DNA of 64,000 nucleotides from RBG-13-68-16 sp041494245 (GTDB lineage Bacteria > Acidobacteriota > Thermoanaerobaculia > Thermoanaerobaculales > Thermoanaerobaculaceae), in assembly GCA_041494245.1 (NCBI GenBank), contig JBGQAK010000005.1, positions 124,001 to 188,000 of the forward strand. The letters are read 5' to 3'. The notes beneath the pieces were generated by a model. The model had not been told where the DNA came from and did no database searches. It saw only the letters and a list, made by a program, of their open reading frames with translations. A program made the position numbers and the translations under genes. Below are positions 24,984 through 35,771 of this stretch, one piece after another (position 1 is the first letter of the stretch; each line of letters starts with the position of its first letter).

Positions 24984-26399
24984 ATGATCCGATCAGGAAC
25001 TGTTCTTGCGGTCGCCGTGTGGGTGGGCGCCACGGCCGGCGCGACGGCGGCCGAACCGGTTCGTACGCGCGGCAACGTGCAGGCGCTGGACGAGCTCTCG
25101 GCGTCCTTCGAGCATATCGCCGAGCGCGTATCGCCGGCGGTGGTCCAGGTGTTCACATCCGGTTACGCGGTCGGCTATGGCCCGTGGAACGTGGCGACCA
25201 AACAGGCGGGCGGGGCCTCGGGCGTCATCATCGACTCGTCGGGGTACATCGTGACCAACGCCCACGTCGTTCACGGCGCGACGCATATCCAGGTCCAGCT
25301 CGCACGGCGCTTGGAGGGCCCCGGCTATCAGCACCCGTTGCTGCGGCCGCAGGGCAGCAGGATCGATGCGCAGGTCGTCGGGGTTGACAGCGATACGGAC
25401 CTGGCACTGCTCAAAATTCCTGTGAGCGGTGCGCCTTCTCTCGAGCTCGGCGATTCGGACGCGCTGAGGCAGGGACAGGTGGTCCTGGCCTTCGGCTCCC
25501 CGCTCGGCCTCGGCAACACGGTGACCATGGGCGTCGTGAGCGCGGTGGCCAGGGAAATCAGACCCGACGACACCATGGTCTACGTGCAGACCGACGCGCC
25601 GATCAACCCCGGCAACAGCGGAGGGCCGCTGGTGGACTCCCGGGGCCGTGTGGTCGGGATCAACACGATGATCATCTCGCAGTCCGGCGGCAGCGAGGGG
25701 GTCGGTTTGGCGATCCCGAGCAACATCGTGCGCCCCATCGTCGAGCAGCTGAGAGCGAAGGGCAAGGTCCGCCGGGGCGTGATCAGAATGCAGGCGCAGA
25801 ACATCACACCCACCATGGCCGCGGCGCTCAGACTGCCCCAGGATTGGGGCGTGATCGTTTCCGAGCTCGAGCCGGGCGGACCTGCCGACAAGGCGGGGCT
25901 GCGGATCGGCGACATCGTCCTCACCATCGACGGTAATCCGGTGGACAATATGCGCCAGCTCGGCATCAACCTCTACAAACACGCCATCGGCACCGAAGCG
26001 ACCCTCGACGTGCTCCGCGGGTCCCAGCGCCTCACCCTCCGCGTTCCGGTCGTCGAGCGTCCGGACGACCCGGGACGGTTCATGGAGATGGTCGACCCCG
26101 CGAAGAACCTCGTGCCCCAGCTCGACATCTTCGCCGTGGACCTCAACGCCAGCCTCCTTGAGACGCTGGGGCCGTTGCGGGAGCCGGGCGGCGTGGTCGT
26201 GGCGGCGATGTCAGCCGACGCCGCACCGCCGGCCAACCGCTTCCTCCCGGGGGACGTGATCCACGCCGTGAACGGCACCGACGTCCGCAACCTCGCGGAA
26301 CTCACGGCCGCCGTGGCCGGTTTCAAGGAAGGCGACGCGGTGTCCGTTCAGCTCGAGCGCGAGGGCATGCTGATGTTCGTGACGTTCGAGGCCGACTAG
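24984..26399 (+). CDS. htrA: HtrA/DegP-type serine protease with two PDZ domains
   Basis: A 471-residue periplasmic protease with signal peptide MIRSGTVLAVAVWVGATAGA. The trypsin-like triad is visible: His in VTNAHVVHG, Asp in DSDTDLALLKIP and Ser in INPGNSGGPLVD. PDZ1 follows (RRGVIRMQAQNITPTM, then GGPADKAGLRIGDIVL), and PDZ2 is near the C-terminus (PGDVIHAVNGTDVRNL). The order signal-protease-PDZ-PDZ matches DegP/DegQ quality-control proteases. The ATG at 24984 has GAAGGGAG upstream. It is monocistronic. No sigmaE-type site was recognised. Confidence 0.92.
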   Translation: MIRSGTVLAVAVWVGATAGATAAEPVRTRGNVQALDELSASFEHIAERVSPAVVQVFTSGYAVGYGPWNVATKQAGGASGVIIDSSGYIVTNAHVVHGATHIQVQLARRLEGPGYQHPLLRPQGSRIDAQVVGVDSDTDLALLKIPVSGAPSLELGDSDALRQGQVVLAFGSPLGLGNTVTMGVVSAVAREIRPDDTMVYVQTDAPINPGNSGGPLVDSRGRVVGINTMIISQSGGSEGVGLAIPSNIVRPIVEQLRAKGKVRRGVIRMQAQNITPTMAAALRLPQDWGVIVSELEPGGPADKAGLRIGDIVLTIDGNPVDNMRQLGINLYKHAIGTEATLDVLRGSQRLTLRVPVVERPDDPGRFMEMVDPAKNLVPQLDIFAVDLNASLLETLGPLREPGGVVVAAMSADAAPPANRFLPGDVIHAVNGTDVRNLAELTAAVAGFKEGDAVSVQLEREGMLMFVTFEAD

Positions 26400-26525
26400 C
26401 CCGCTCGCCGCGGTGTGCTCCAAGAGCTACGCCTTCGCGAAAGGACATTTCTCGAGCGTCATGGAGCCCGCCATTGGCGTTTGCATGGGGGCTTTCTTTG
26501 TCGCCGTCTGAATCTTCCCTGCCCA

Positions 26526-27113
26526 TCAGATGGTAAAGGGGATGACCACCTGGCTCTCTGGCAGGTGGATCAGCAGCTCGTAGTTCCCCTTCTGCACGCC
26601 GCCGGGCAGTTGGAAGAAGAGACGACCGTAGTTGTTGTGCCACTCGTCCAGCCACACCGAGGGCCATGCGAGGCCCACGCCGCGCCTGGGGAAGTAGTCC
26701 AGGGGCCGGTACCGGTGGGGGATCAGGTAGCCGAGCGGCTCGCCGATCGCGTTGTCCCGCATGATCTTTGCTGCCACATCCGAGTAGCCCTTGCCGTACG
26801 CCTCGTGGGAGGCAAGTGGAACAACCTGCCCATCCGGTACGCGCACGGAGATGGCGCTGCGCGGGATCTCGATGGGCCCCTTGGTGGCCGTCATCGCCGC
26901 GTCGAGCATGAGCCAGCTCCCGCCTGGGTTCAGCTTGGGTGACCTGTACGAGACTGCGACCTGCACTTGCGGTCCCCTGTAAAGGATCGCCGTCGCGCCG
27001 ACCTGCTTGACCTCCGAGGTCGGGTTCGCATCCGCCCAGCTCACAACAGCGCACAGCAGGAAGACCACCGCCGCGGCAACCAGACCTGCATGGCGCAGCA
27101 AGCCCTTGTTCAT
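26526..27113 (-). CDS. Secreted protein of unknown function
   Basis: The 195-residue product has a signal peptide (MNKGLLRHAGLVAAAVVFLLCAVVSWADA) and a beta-rich body. It contains VAVSYRSPKLNPGG, an aromatic-rich segment with RRGVGLAWPSVWLDEWHNN, and a terminal strand LPESQVVIPFTI. I recognise no family. The start at ATG 27113-27111 has a good AGGAGGG site, and a stable hairpin lies just upstream (27125-27153). Probably periplasmic. Convergent with the htrA gene. Confidence 0.65.
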   Translation of the reverse strand: MNKGLLRHAGLVAAAVVFLLCAVVSWADANPTSEVKQVGATAILYRGPQVQVAVSYRSPKLNPGGSWLMLDAAMTATKGPIEIPRSAISVRVPDGQVVPLASHEAYGKGYSDVAAKIMRDNAIGEPLGYLIPHRYRPLDYFPRRGVGLAWPSVWLDEWHNNYGRLFFQLPGGVQKGNYELLIHLPESQVVIPFTI

Positions 27114-27124
27114 GTTCCCTCCTT

Positions 27125-27153
27125 GCCGGGCGAGCACCTGATTCTCGCCCGGC
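27125..27153 (-). promoter_or_regulatory. 5'-UTR hairpin next to the Shine-Dalgarno sequence
   Basis: GCCGGGCGAG and CTCGCCCGGC form a perfect 10-bp stem with a 9-nt loop, ending 1 nt before the GGCAAGGAGGG region of the gene at 26526-27113. It could shield the 5' end of the mRNA or affect ribosome access. The remaining 370 nt up to the M20 gene hold no recognised element except a GGGTACCTGGAG at about 27312. Confidence 0.4.
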
Positions 27154-27524
27154 GTGCGGTGACGTACCTGCCACCGCCCGCCACGAGGGTCTGCATAGAG
27201 CGTGCCAATGCGACCGCCTCCATGTCGCGGCGAAAAGCCATGAGATCTCACCCTGCCGGCCAGGCCGAACGTTGAGCCGACCGCTCCCCCGCAACATGTC
27301 TGGTCGGGGCGGGGTACCTGGAGAGGTCACCCGAGGTCTTTGCAGGGGGACAGCTGTGGCGACGCCTCCGCCGCGCCTGACACGAAAACTCCGGAGCTCC
27401 CCGTCGCGTACTAGAACCCGGAGCATCGGGCTGCAGTCCCGGCACGCCGGGGTGGTTCGACGACCGGGGGCGGCTCGCGAGAAGCGTCGGCCAGTCCGGT
27501 CCGACGTCGGAGGAGGGGCCAGCG

Positions 27525-28784
27525 ATGAGCGGGCACGGTCTTGCTGCGAGGATCGAAGGCTACAGGGAGTGGGCGATCGAGCTGCAGCGGGGGCTCACGG
27601 CGATCCCCGCGATCTGCCCGGACAGCGGCGGGGCGGGCGAAGTCGACAAGGCGGCGTGGCTGGAGAGGGAACTCGCCATGCTCGCCTTCGACGAGGTGAA
27701 GCGCTACGACGCCCCGGACCCGAAGGCGAAGGGCGGCCTGCGGCCCAACATTGTCGCCCGCTACAGGGGTACGAGCTCGGCGCGCACCCTCTGGATCATG
27801 TCGCACCTGGACATCGTGCCTCCCGGCGAGGCGAGTCTGTGGACGAGCGACCCGTACACGCTCAAGGTGGAGGACGGCAAGCTCATCGGCCGGGGCGTGG
27901 AGGATAACCAGCAGGCGATTGTTTCGAGCCTCCTCGTGGCGCGCGCCCTCATGGACGCCGGGGAGCGACCTCCGGTGGATCTCGCACTGCTGTTCTGCGC
28001 GGACGAGGAGACGGGCTCGGCCTACGGTGCCGAGTACCTCGCCGCGAGGCACCGCGATCTCTTCGGGCCGCACGACATGTTCATCGTCCCGGACGCGGGC
28101 AACGGCGAGGGTTCGCTCGTCGAGGTTGCCGAGAAGTCCATCTGGTGGCTCAAGGTGCGCACGCAGGGCAAGCAGTGCCACGCCTCGGTCCCGGAGCAGG
28201 GCGCCAACGCGTTCCGCGCTGCCTCCGACCTCGTGACCCGCCTGGGCTCACTCATGCCGACCTTTCCCCAGAGAAACCCGCTCTTCGAACCGCCGACGTC
28301 CACGTTCGAGCCCACCAAGAAGGAGCCGAACGTACCCAACATCAACACGATCCCCGGTGACGACGTTTTCTACCTCGATTCGCGGGTGCTGCCCGAAGTG
28401 CCGCTAGCCGACGTCGAGGCCGAGATCCGCCGCCTCGCCGGAGAGGTCGAGAGCGCGCACGGTGTGAAGATCACCCTCGAGGACGTTCAGCGCGCCGAGG
28501 CCGCCCCGCCGACCAGACCCGATGCCGAGGTGGCCCGCCTGGTGGTCGAGGCGATCCGCGAGACGCACGGCATCGCCCCGCAGCCGAAGGGGATCGGGGG
28601 CGGCACGGTGGCCGCGATCTTCCGGCGGCTCGGGCTGCCCGCCGTCGTCTACTCCAAGCTCGACGAGACTGCGCATCAGCCCAACGAGTACTGCGTCCTC
28701 GACAACCTCATCGCCGACGCCAAGGTGTTCGCCTCGGTCGTGATGAGCTGCACGGCGGAGGGAAAGAACCAGCCCCTGCCTTGA
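27525..28784 (+). CDS. M20-family metallopeptidase / deacylase (DapE/ArgE-like)
   Basis: A 419-residue di-zinc amidohydrolase. Metal and catalytic residues are seen in MSHLDIVPPGE (His and catalytic Asp), GRGVEDNQQ (bridging Asp), CADEETGSAYG (Glu pair) and IVPDAGNGEG (Asp). The lid domain is intact, and GIGGGTVAAIFRRLG precedes the last His region. The N-terminal motif resembles succinyl-diaminopimelate desuccinylase and acetylornithine deacetylase-like proteins; the substrate is not determined. The ATG at 27525 follows GGAGGAGGGG. Cytosolic. Convergent with the S9 peptidase, 33 nt apart. Confidence 0.87.
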   Translation: MSGHGLAARIEGYREWAIELQRGLTAIPAICPDSGGAGEVDKAAWLERELAMLAFDEVKRYDAPDPKAKGGLRPNIVARYRGTSSARTLWIMSHLDIVPPGEASLWTSDPYTLKVEDGKLIGRGVEDNQQAIVSSLLVARALMDAGERPPVDLALLFCADEETGSAYGAEYLAARHRDLFGPHDMFIVPDAGNGEGSLVEVAEKSIWWLKVRTQGKQCHASVPEQGANAFRAASDLVTRLGSLMPTFPQRNPLFEPPTSTFEPTKKEPNVPNINTIPGDDVFYLDSRVLPEVPLADVEAEIRRLAGEVESAHGVKITLEDVQRAEAAPPTRPDAEVARLVVEAIRETHGIAPQPKGIGGGTVAAIFRRLGLPAVVYSKLDETAHQPNEYCVLDNLIADAKVFASVVMSCTAEGKNQPLP

Positions 28785-28817
28785 TGACGTTTTGCCGCGA
28801 GCCAACGCGGCGGACCG

Positions 28818-30863
28818 TCACTTCTTCTCGGGGCTCTTCTCGCCCTCGCCATCCTTCTTGGTGACCGGCGGCTTCTCAATCTCGTAGGTGCAGCCGTACA
28901 GGTATCGTTCGAACCAGGCAAGCTCGCTGTTGACCTTGTGCAGGCGGTGCTTGAGGGTGCGCAGGCCGTGCGGCTCACCGGGGAACACCAGCAGCTCGGC
29001 CTCGACCCCGCTCGCCCGCAGCGCGCGCAGCATCTCGATCGATTGCGCGGTCGGCACCCGCACGTCGTTGCCGCCGACGAGGAGCAGCGTCGGGGTCCTG
29101 GCGTTCGACACGTAGGTGATCGGTGACTGCTGCAGGTAAAGCGCGGTCGGCGCTCCCTTCTGCCACGGGGTGCCGCCGAACCACGGTGTCCTGGTCGTGC
29201 GCACGTCGCTCTGGGCGTACATCGAGATCCAGTCGGCGGCGCCGGCGCCGGAGGCGGCGGCCTTGAAGCGGCCGGTCGTCGCCACCAGCCAGTTGGTCAT
29301 GTGCCCCCCGGCGCTCCACCCCATAGCGACCAGCTTGTCGGGGTCGGCGAGCCCCTTCGCGACCAGCGCGTCCACGCCCGCGAGGACGTCCTTGTCGGCC
29401 TCGTGGAAGTAGTGGCCGACCATGTCCCGCAGGAACACGTCGCCGTACCCGGTCGAGCCTCGGTAGTTGGGATCGAGGACCATGTACCCCTTGGCCGCCA
29501 GCACCGGCGTATAGGTGCCCCAGCTCGCGAAACGGAACGTGGACGAGGACGCGGGTCCGCCGTGCGTCTGCACGACGAGCGGCGCGCGCGTGCCCGGCGT
29601 GTAGTCGAGCGGGTAGGTGAGCAGCCCTTCCACCTTCCGGCCGTCCCGCCCGGTCCAGGCGAAGACCTCGACCCTGGGCATCCGGAACGCCGCCGCCACC
29701 TCCTCCGCAAAGTGCGTCTCCTGCACCGGCGGGGCCCCGATGTTGAGCGCGATCCACACGTCCCCCGGCGAGGAGGCGGTGCCGATCACCGCGGCCCAGC
29801 CGCCAGAGCGCGGGTCGACGCTCACGGAGAGGACGGAGCTGTCGCCCTCGGTGAGGCGCGACCGCCGGCCGCTCGCCAGGTCGAACGCCCACAGCACCAC
29901 GCGTACGCCGGCGTTGGCGCGCACGAGGATGGCGTTCCCGTCGTGCGACCACTCGGCGCTGTCAATCTCGTCGGACACGTCCGCGAGGAGCATGCGCGGC
30001 GCCCCGCCGGCCGTCGGCACGGTGAACAGATGGTTCTGGTAGTACGGCTCGAAACGCGCGTTGGTCGGGGCGATGAAAAGCGCCGACGTGCCGTCGGGCG
30101 ACAGCGCGACGCCGTGCTCGCCGATCCTGTTGTCGGTGAGGCGTCGCGGCTCGCCCCCGGCCAGCGGCCGGACGTAGATCTCGGCCTTGTCCCCGTCATC
30201 CACCAGCGGCGTCGGCGCCGCGCGGTAGACGAGCTTCGAGCCGTCCTTCGAGATCGTGTACTCGAGGACCGAGAACGGTCCCTCGGTGACGCGCTTCTCG
30301 GTCTTCGTGGCGAGGTCGAGCACCCACAGGTGCTTCTGCTTGTAGTCGCGGTCGTACGAAATCACCTCTCCCGAGCGTTTCTTCGCGTCCTTCACCTCCT
30401 TGCCCTCGGCGTCGTCGGCTATGAACGCGATCCGGGTGCCATCCGGGAGCCACTCAGGGTCGGAGACGGAGGTCTCGTGCTTGGAGACCTGAATCGCCTC
30501 GCCGCCGGCGACCGGCTGGACGAACAGCTGCGCGGTGTCGCCGTCGCGCGTGGCGACGAAGCAGAGCCGGTTCCCGTCGGGCGACCAGCGCGGCGAGCTC
30601 TCACCGGCCTTGCCGTTGGTCATCTGAACCGGGCCCGTGCCATCGGGATCCACCTTCCAGATGTGGGAGATGGTTTTGTCCTGGTCCCAGTCGGCCTGGG
30701 TACGGAGGAAGAGTGCGGCGGAGCGGCCCGGCCCGAGCTGCACGTTGGACTGCGTCGGGACCGAAAGCAGGTCCACGGCCGTCATTAGGTGCGGTTGCTC
30801 CGCGGCGGCGGCGACAGCGGCGACGGTGGTCAGGAGAACGAGGACGATCCTGTAGACGCGCAT
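28818..30863 (-). CDS. Secreted S9 prolyl-oligopeptidase-family peptidase
   Basis: A 681-residue protein with signal peptide MRVYRIVLVLLTTVAAVAAA. A TolB/WD40-like propeller covers residues 35-400 (repeats such as SPRWSPDGNRLCFV, DPEWLPDGTRIAFI and GVALSPDGTSALFI). It is followed by an alpha/beta-hydrolase domain. The catalytic triad is Ser in GWSAGGHMT, Asp in GGNDVRVPT and His in GEPHGLRT. This is the dipeptidyl-peptidase/acylaminoacyl-peptidase layout. The C-terminal tail is Lys/Glu-rich. The start at 30863 begins directly with the signal peptide. Likely a periplasmic scavenger of peptides. Confidence 0.9.
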   Translation of the reverse strand: MRVYRIVLVLLTTVAAVAAAAEQPHLMTAVDLLSVPTQSNVQLGPGRSAALFLRTQADWDQDKTISHIWKVDPDGTGPVQMTNGKAGESSPRWSPDGNRLCFVATRDGDTAQLFVQPVAGGEAIQVSKHETSVSDPEWLPDGTRIAFIADDAEGKEVKDAKKRSGEVISYDRDYKQKHLWVLDLATKTEKRVTEGPFSVLEYTISKDGSKLVYRAAPTPLVDDGDKAEIYVRPLAGGEPRRLTDNRIGEHGVALSPDGTSALFIAPTNARFEPYYQNHLFTVPTAGGAPRMLLADVSDEIDSAEWSHDGNAILVRANAGVRVVLWAFDLASGRRSRLTEGDSSVLSVSVDPRSGGWAAVIGTASSPGDVWIALNIGAPPVQETHFAEEVAAAFRMPRVEVFAWTGRDGRKVEGLLTYPLDYTPGTRAPLVVQTHGGPASSSTFRFASWGTYTPVLAAKGYMVLDPNYRGSTGYGDVFLRDMVGHYFHEADKDVLAGVDALVAKGLADPDKLVAMGWSAGGHMTNWLVATTGRFKAAASGAGAADWISMYAQSDVRTTRTPWFGGTPWQKGAPTALYLQQSPITYVSNARTPTLLLVGGNDVRVPTAQSIEMLRALRASGVEAELLVFPGEPHGLRTLKHRLHKVNSELAWFERYLYGCTYEIEKPPVTKKDGEGEKSPEKK

Positions 30864-30971
30864 CGGTTGATCCCTCCGGACAACGGGCGGATTGTAGCTC
30901 GCCGCCCTGCGCGCGTCGCCGGCACGGGTGCCCCACCGGCCGGCCGTTGGCCCCCGGGTGCAGAGGCCTGC

Positions 30972-30977
30972 TAGGCT
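30972..30977 (+). promoter_or_regulatory. Possible -10 box TAGGCT, leaderless start
   Basis: TAGGCT ends 7 nt before the ATG at 30985, and no ribosome-binding site is present. It is a weaker match than the boxes at 2693 and 23101. Confidence 0.3.
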
Positions 30978-30984
30978 TGAGCCG

Positions 30985-32109
30985 ATGCGGATGGAAGATC
31001 TGCGCACCCCGGCAGCGCTGGTGGACGTGGACGTCCTCGAGCGCAATACCGCGTCGATGGCGGAACGGGCGAAGCGGCTCGGCGTCCGCCTCCGCCCCCA
31101 CATCAAGACCCACAAGACGCTCGAAGCGGCGCGCCTGCAGGTGCGCGGGCACTTCGGCGGGCTCGCGGTCTCGACGCTCGCGGAGGCCGCTTTCTTCGGG
31201 GCGGGCGGTTTCCGCGACATCACCTACGCGGTGCCGATCGCGCCGTCCAAGCTCGGCGAAGCGCTCCAGCTCACAGCGTGGCTGGACCGCCTCAACCTGC
31301 TCGTGGACCACCCCGAGGCGGCCGCCGCGGTCGAGGCAGCCTCCCGGGACCGCGGGCTCCGCCTGTCGGTCCTCCTCAAGGTGGACTGCGGAGCGCACCG
31401 CGCCGGCGTTGACCCGGGTCGGGAGGAAAGTGTCGCCTTCGCGGCGCGGCTGGCGGCTTCAAAGTACCTCGACTTCCGGGGCATCCTGACCCATGCGGGG
31501 CAGGCCTACCTTTGCCGCACCGCCGACGAGATCCGCGCGGTGGCCGCGCACGAGCGTGACGTGATGACGGCGTTCGCCGCGCGCCTCGCCGCCGCCAACG
31601 TGCCCGTCGAGGAGGTTAGCATCGGCTCGACGCCGACGCTGGCCGTGGCCGAGGAGCTCCAGGGGATCACCGAGGTAAGGCCCGGCAACTACGCGTTCTT
31701 CGACGCCTTCCAGGCGGCGATCGGCAGCTGCACCCTCGAGGACGTCGCCTTTTCAGTGCTGGTCAGGGTCATCGGGCGCTACCCCGAGCGCAGCGAGCTC
31801 CTGGTGGACGGGGGAGCGCTCGCGCTCTCCAAGGACCCGGGCCCGACGCACGTCGACCCGGCGTTCGGGTTCGGCGTCGTGCTCACGGCGGCGGGGGAGC
31901 GTCTCCCCGGCCTGCGCGTGGTCTCCCTCTCCCAGGAGCACGGGCTGCTGCGCTCCGCGTCGCCCCTCGCCCAGGGTGCGTTCCGTGTGGGGTCGCTGTT
32001 GCGGATCGTCCCGAACCACTCCTGCCTCGCCGCGGCGCTCTTCGACCGCTACGCGGTGATGCGCAGCGGCCAGGTGTTCGACGAGTGGCGCCCCGTCCGC
32101 GGGTGGTGA
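30985..32109 (+). CDS. D-threonine aldolase / D-serine dehydratase-like PLP enzyme
   Basis: A 374-residue fold-type III (alanine racemase-like) PLP enzyme. RLRPHIKTHKT carries the Schiff-base Lys, and GGLAVSTLAEA is the next barrel strand. The C-terminal VPNHSC has the His and Cys that bind the divalent metal in D-serine dehydratase and D-threonine aldolase. These enzymes cleave D-beta-hydroxy amino acids. The ATG at 30985 (MRMEDLRTPAALVD) is the family start; a second ATG lies two codons later. Divergent from the S9 peptidase with about 120 nt between. Confidence 0.88.
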   Translation: MRMEDLRTPAALVDVDVLERNTASMAERAKRLGVRLRPHIKTHKTLEAARLQVRGHFGGLAVSTLAEAAFFGAGGFRDITYAVPIAPSKLGEALQLTAWLDRLNLLVDHPEAAAAVEAASRDRGLRLSVLLKVDCGAHRAGVDPGREESVAFAARLAASKYLDFRGILTHAGQAYLCRTADEIRAVAAHERDVMTAFAARLAAANVPVEEVSIGSTPTLAVAEELQGITEVRPGNYAFFDAFQAAIGSCTLEDVAFSVLVRVIGRYPERSELLVDGGALALSKDPGPTHVDPAFGFGVVLTAAGERLPGLRVVSLSQEHGLLRSASPLAQGAFRVGSLLRIVPNHSCLAAALFDRYAVMRSGQVFDEWRPVRGW

Positions 32110-32278
32110 CGACAGGCGGCGGTCGGGAGGCGGAGCGCTCGCGCCCGGTCCTGGCGCTCACTGCGGGTCGGGGGCCGGACAGAATTTCGGAGCGTTGGTC
32201 CTGGTTGGCGGGAACAGAAAAGGGTCGCTCGTGACTCGGGCCGGTCATAATGGGACCGTGAACGCAAAGGAGGGCACA

Positions 32279-33313
32279 ATGACGCTCCGTCATCACGCTA
32301 TTCTTGGACTTGCTTTGTTCGCGGCCGCGGCCGTCACAGCCGCACAGCCGGCGCCCGGCGGGTACCACCTCGCCCGCACGATCTCACTCGGCGGGGAGGG
32401 GGGGTGGGACTACCTCACCGTCGACGCCGCAGCTCACCGCCTTTACGTCAGCCACGCGACGCGCGTGCACGTCGTGGACACCGAGAAGAACGCCGTGGTC
32501 GGGGAGGTCCCCGACACGCAGGGCGTGCACGGCATCGCCCTCGCGCCGGAGCTGGGCCGCGGCTTCACCAGCAACGGGCGGGGCGGGACGGTGACGGTAT
32601 TCGACCTCAAGAGCCTGGCCGTCATCACGACGGTCAAGGTGACCGGCGAGAACCCCGACGCGATCACCTTCGAGCCGGTCTCACGCCGGGTCTTCACGTT
32701 CAACGGCCGCAGCGCCGACGCCACGGCGATCGACGCCGCGAGCGGACAGGTGATCGGCACGCTCCCGCTGGGCGGCAAGCCTGAGTTCGCGGTCGCCGAC
32801 GGCAGGGGTCGGATCTTCGTTAACATCGAGGACACGAGCGAGCTCGTCTCCTTCGATGCGCGCACCCTCAAGGTCGAGGGACGATGGAAGCTTTCGCCGT
32901 GCGAGGAGCCGAGCGGGCTCGCGATCGACCGCGAGCACCGGCGGCTTTTTGCCGTCTGCGGCAACAAGCTGATGGCGGTGGTCAACGGGGACAACGGGCA
33001 CGTCATCACCACCCTGCCGATTGGCAGCGGCGTCGACGGCGCGGCGTTTGATCCCGCGACCGGCTTCGCCTTCAGCTCCAACGGCGAGGGCACGGTGACC
33101 GTCGTGCACGAGGACTCGCCGGAGAAGTTCACCGTCGTGGGCAACGTCCCGACGAAGCGCGGGGCGCGAACGATCTCGTTGGACGAGGCCACGCACCGCA
33201 TCTACCTCCCAACGGCCCAGTTCGGCCCTCCGCCGTCGCCGACCCCTGACCGCCCGCGGCCGCGTCCGAGCATCCTCCCCGGGACGTTCGAGGTGCTCGT
33301 CCTGGAGCGTTGA
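32279..33313 (+). CDS. Secreted YncE-like beta-propeller protein
   Basis: A 344-residue exported protein with a signal peptide (MTLRHHAILGLALFAAAAVTAAQ). It has seven-bladed YVTN/YncE-type repeats, for example GWDYLTVDAAAHRLYVSH, HVVDTEKNAVVGEV and TVFDLKSLAVITTVKV. A proline-rich segment PPPSPTPDRPRPRPS precedes the final strand. No catalytic residues are known for the family. The ATG at 32279 has AAAGGAGGG at good spacing. A CATAAT box at 32246-32251 could be its -10. Monocistronic. Confidence 0.83.
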   Translation: MTLRHHAILGLALFAAAAVTAAQPAPGGYHLARTISLGGEGGWDYLTVDAAAHRLYVSHATRVHVVDTEKNAVVGEVPDTQGVHGIALAPELGRGFTSNGRGGTVTVFDLKSLAVITTVKVTGENPDAITFEPVSRRVFTFNGRSADATAIDAASGQVIGTLPLGGKPEFAVADGRGRIFVNIEDTSELVSFDARTLKVEGRWKLSPCEEPSGLAIDREHRRLFAVCGNKLMAVVNGDNGHVITTLPIGSGVDGAAFDPATGFAFSSNGEGTVTVVHEDSPEKFTVVGNVPTKRGARTISLDEATHRIYLPTAQFGPPPSPTPDRPRPRPSILPGTFEVLVLER

Positions 33314-33460
33314 CGGCTCTCACCTGACCCGGCTGCGTTCTGCCCTTCAGGGCTTTGGGAGATCCTTCAGGAGGCTTCCCCTCCGCCGGGATGACCGAAG
33401 GTTGCTCTGAGGGTGGGGGCGGGCCCTGCCGCTACCTTTTCGTAGCTCTGGGGTGAACGT

Positions 33461-34825
<1,365 letters not shown>

Positions 34826-35203
34826 CTGCACACTGTTTCCTTCTGCGGGTGCATGCACACGGGGTACGTGCACAGTCGCGTCTGTTTCCGGCTGATTGGG
34901 AACGGGAGACTTGCCGGCGAGGCTGCCGTCCGGGCCCGGGGGCCCTGCATCATGTCCTGGCCGCCTCGGCCGACCACGCGTTGCGTTGTCGAGGCTGCAG
35001 CGGAATACGTACCATCCCATACTTTTGTGCTCTTGGCAAGCCCCCTGGCTCCGACATGGGTGCGGGGCGTGGCGGTGGGCCGGTTCGCCGTGGCGCTGGA
35101 AACGTGCTAAAGTACCCGGCGCATCGTCAAGCGGGCGGGCGGTGGCGGCTTCTTTACAGTCCGGCACGAGAGCTGGTCTGAGCCCGCGAAAGGGGTTTCG
35201 AAC
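34826..35203. promoter_or_regulatory. Divergent regulatory region between DEAD-box and RRM genes
   Basis: A 378-bp noncoding gap. TAAAGT near 35108-35113, with TTCGCC about 17 nt upstream, may be a promoter for the RRM gene, which would leave an 80-90-nt 5' leader. The strong AAAGGGG precedes ATG 35204. No gene is supported here. The open frames across it are antisense shadows without family signals. Confidence 0.4.
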
Positions 35204-35485
35204 ATGAAGCTGTACGTAGGAAACCTGTCCTATGACACGACCGAGAGCGAGTTGCGGGATGCCTTCGCTTCGTACGGTGCCGTGGAGTCGGTCAACGTCA
35301 TCACCGACAACGCGACCGGGCGCTCGAAGGGTTTCGGGTTCGTCGAGTTTCGCGACGACAAGGAGGCCCAGGCCGCCATTGCCGGACTCAACGGCACGGA
35401 GATGCGTGGTCGCACGATCAACGTCAACGAGGCGAGGCCCAAGGCCGACCGCGACGGGTTCGGCGGCGGCCGCAGGCGTTTCTGA
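35204..35485 (+). CDS. Single-RRM RNA-binding protein
   Basis: A 93-residue protein with one RNA-recognition motif: RNP2 LYVGNL at residues 3-8 and RNP1 KGFGFVEF near residue 46, followed by a Gly/Arg-rich tail GFGGGRRRF. Bacterial proteins of this size are usually cold-induced RNA chaperones. Its position opposite a DEAD-box helicase suggests a shared role in RNA folding. The long apparent 5' leader would be compatible with autoregulation, which is inference. Confidence 0.93.
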   Translation: MKLYVGNLSYDTTESELRDAFASYGAVESVNVITDNATGRSKGFGFVEFRDDKEAQAAIAGLNGTEMRGRTINVNEARPKADRDGFGGGRRRF

Positions 35486-35579
35486 AGATCGCCGCGTCCC
35501 GGTGTCCGGGGCTCGCGGGCGCGCCAGGAGCGGCGTCGCCTGAGAGCCTGGATTCGGGTCGTTCCTCGGGGAGGTAGGC

Positions 35580-35771
35580 GTGGCAGGCAAGCACAGAGCT
35601 ACGTTCTCGAAGCGTGAGCGCGAGCGCGCCCGCCAGCAGCACCGCGAGGAGAAGGCCGCGAAGCGTCTGGAGCGTCTGGCGGAGAAGAAGAACAGGCCGT
35701 CGGACACTTCGGGCGAGGACCCCGATATCGCCGGCATCGTCCCCGGCCCTCAACCGCCCCAGGACGACTGA
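35580..35771 (+). CDS. Small basic coiled protein of unknown function
   Basis: A 63-residue product. Residues 5-43 are highly charged and helical (FSKRERERARQQHREEKAAK), then an acidic, proline-rich tail ends PGPQPPQDD. The GTG at 35580 follows GGGGAGG. Small charged proteins of this kind often accompany RRM genes, but I know of no demonstrated function. It lies 94 nt after the RRM gene and may share its transcript. Confidence 0.6.
   Translation: MAGKHRATFSKRERERARQQHREEKAAKRLERLAEKKNRPSDTSGEDPDIAGIVPGPQPPQDD

Noticed and set aside
29301..30788. 495-codon plus-strand frame opposite the S9 peptidase
   Set aside because: Arg/Val-rich shadow with no recognisable domain; the minus strand carries the catalytic triad.
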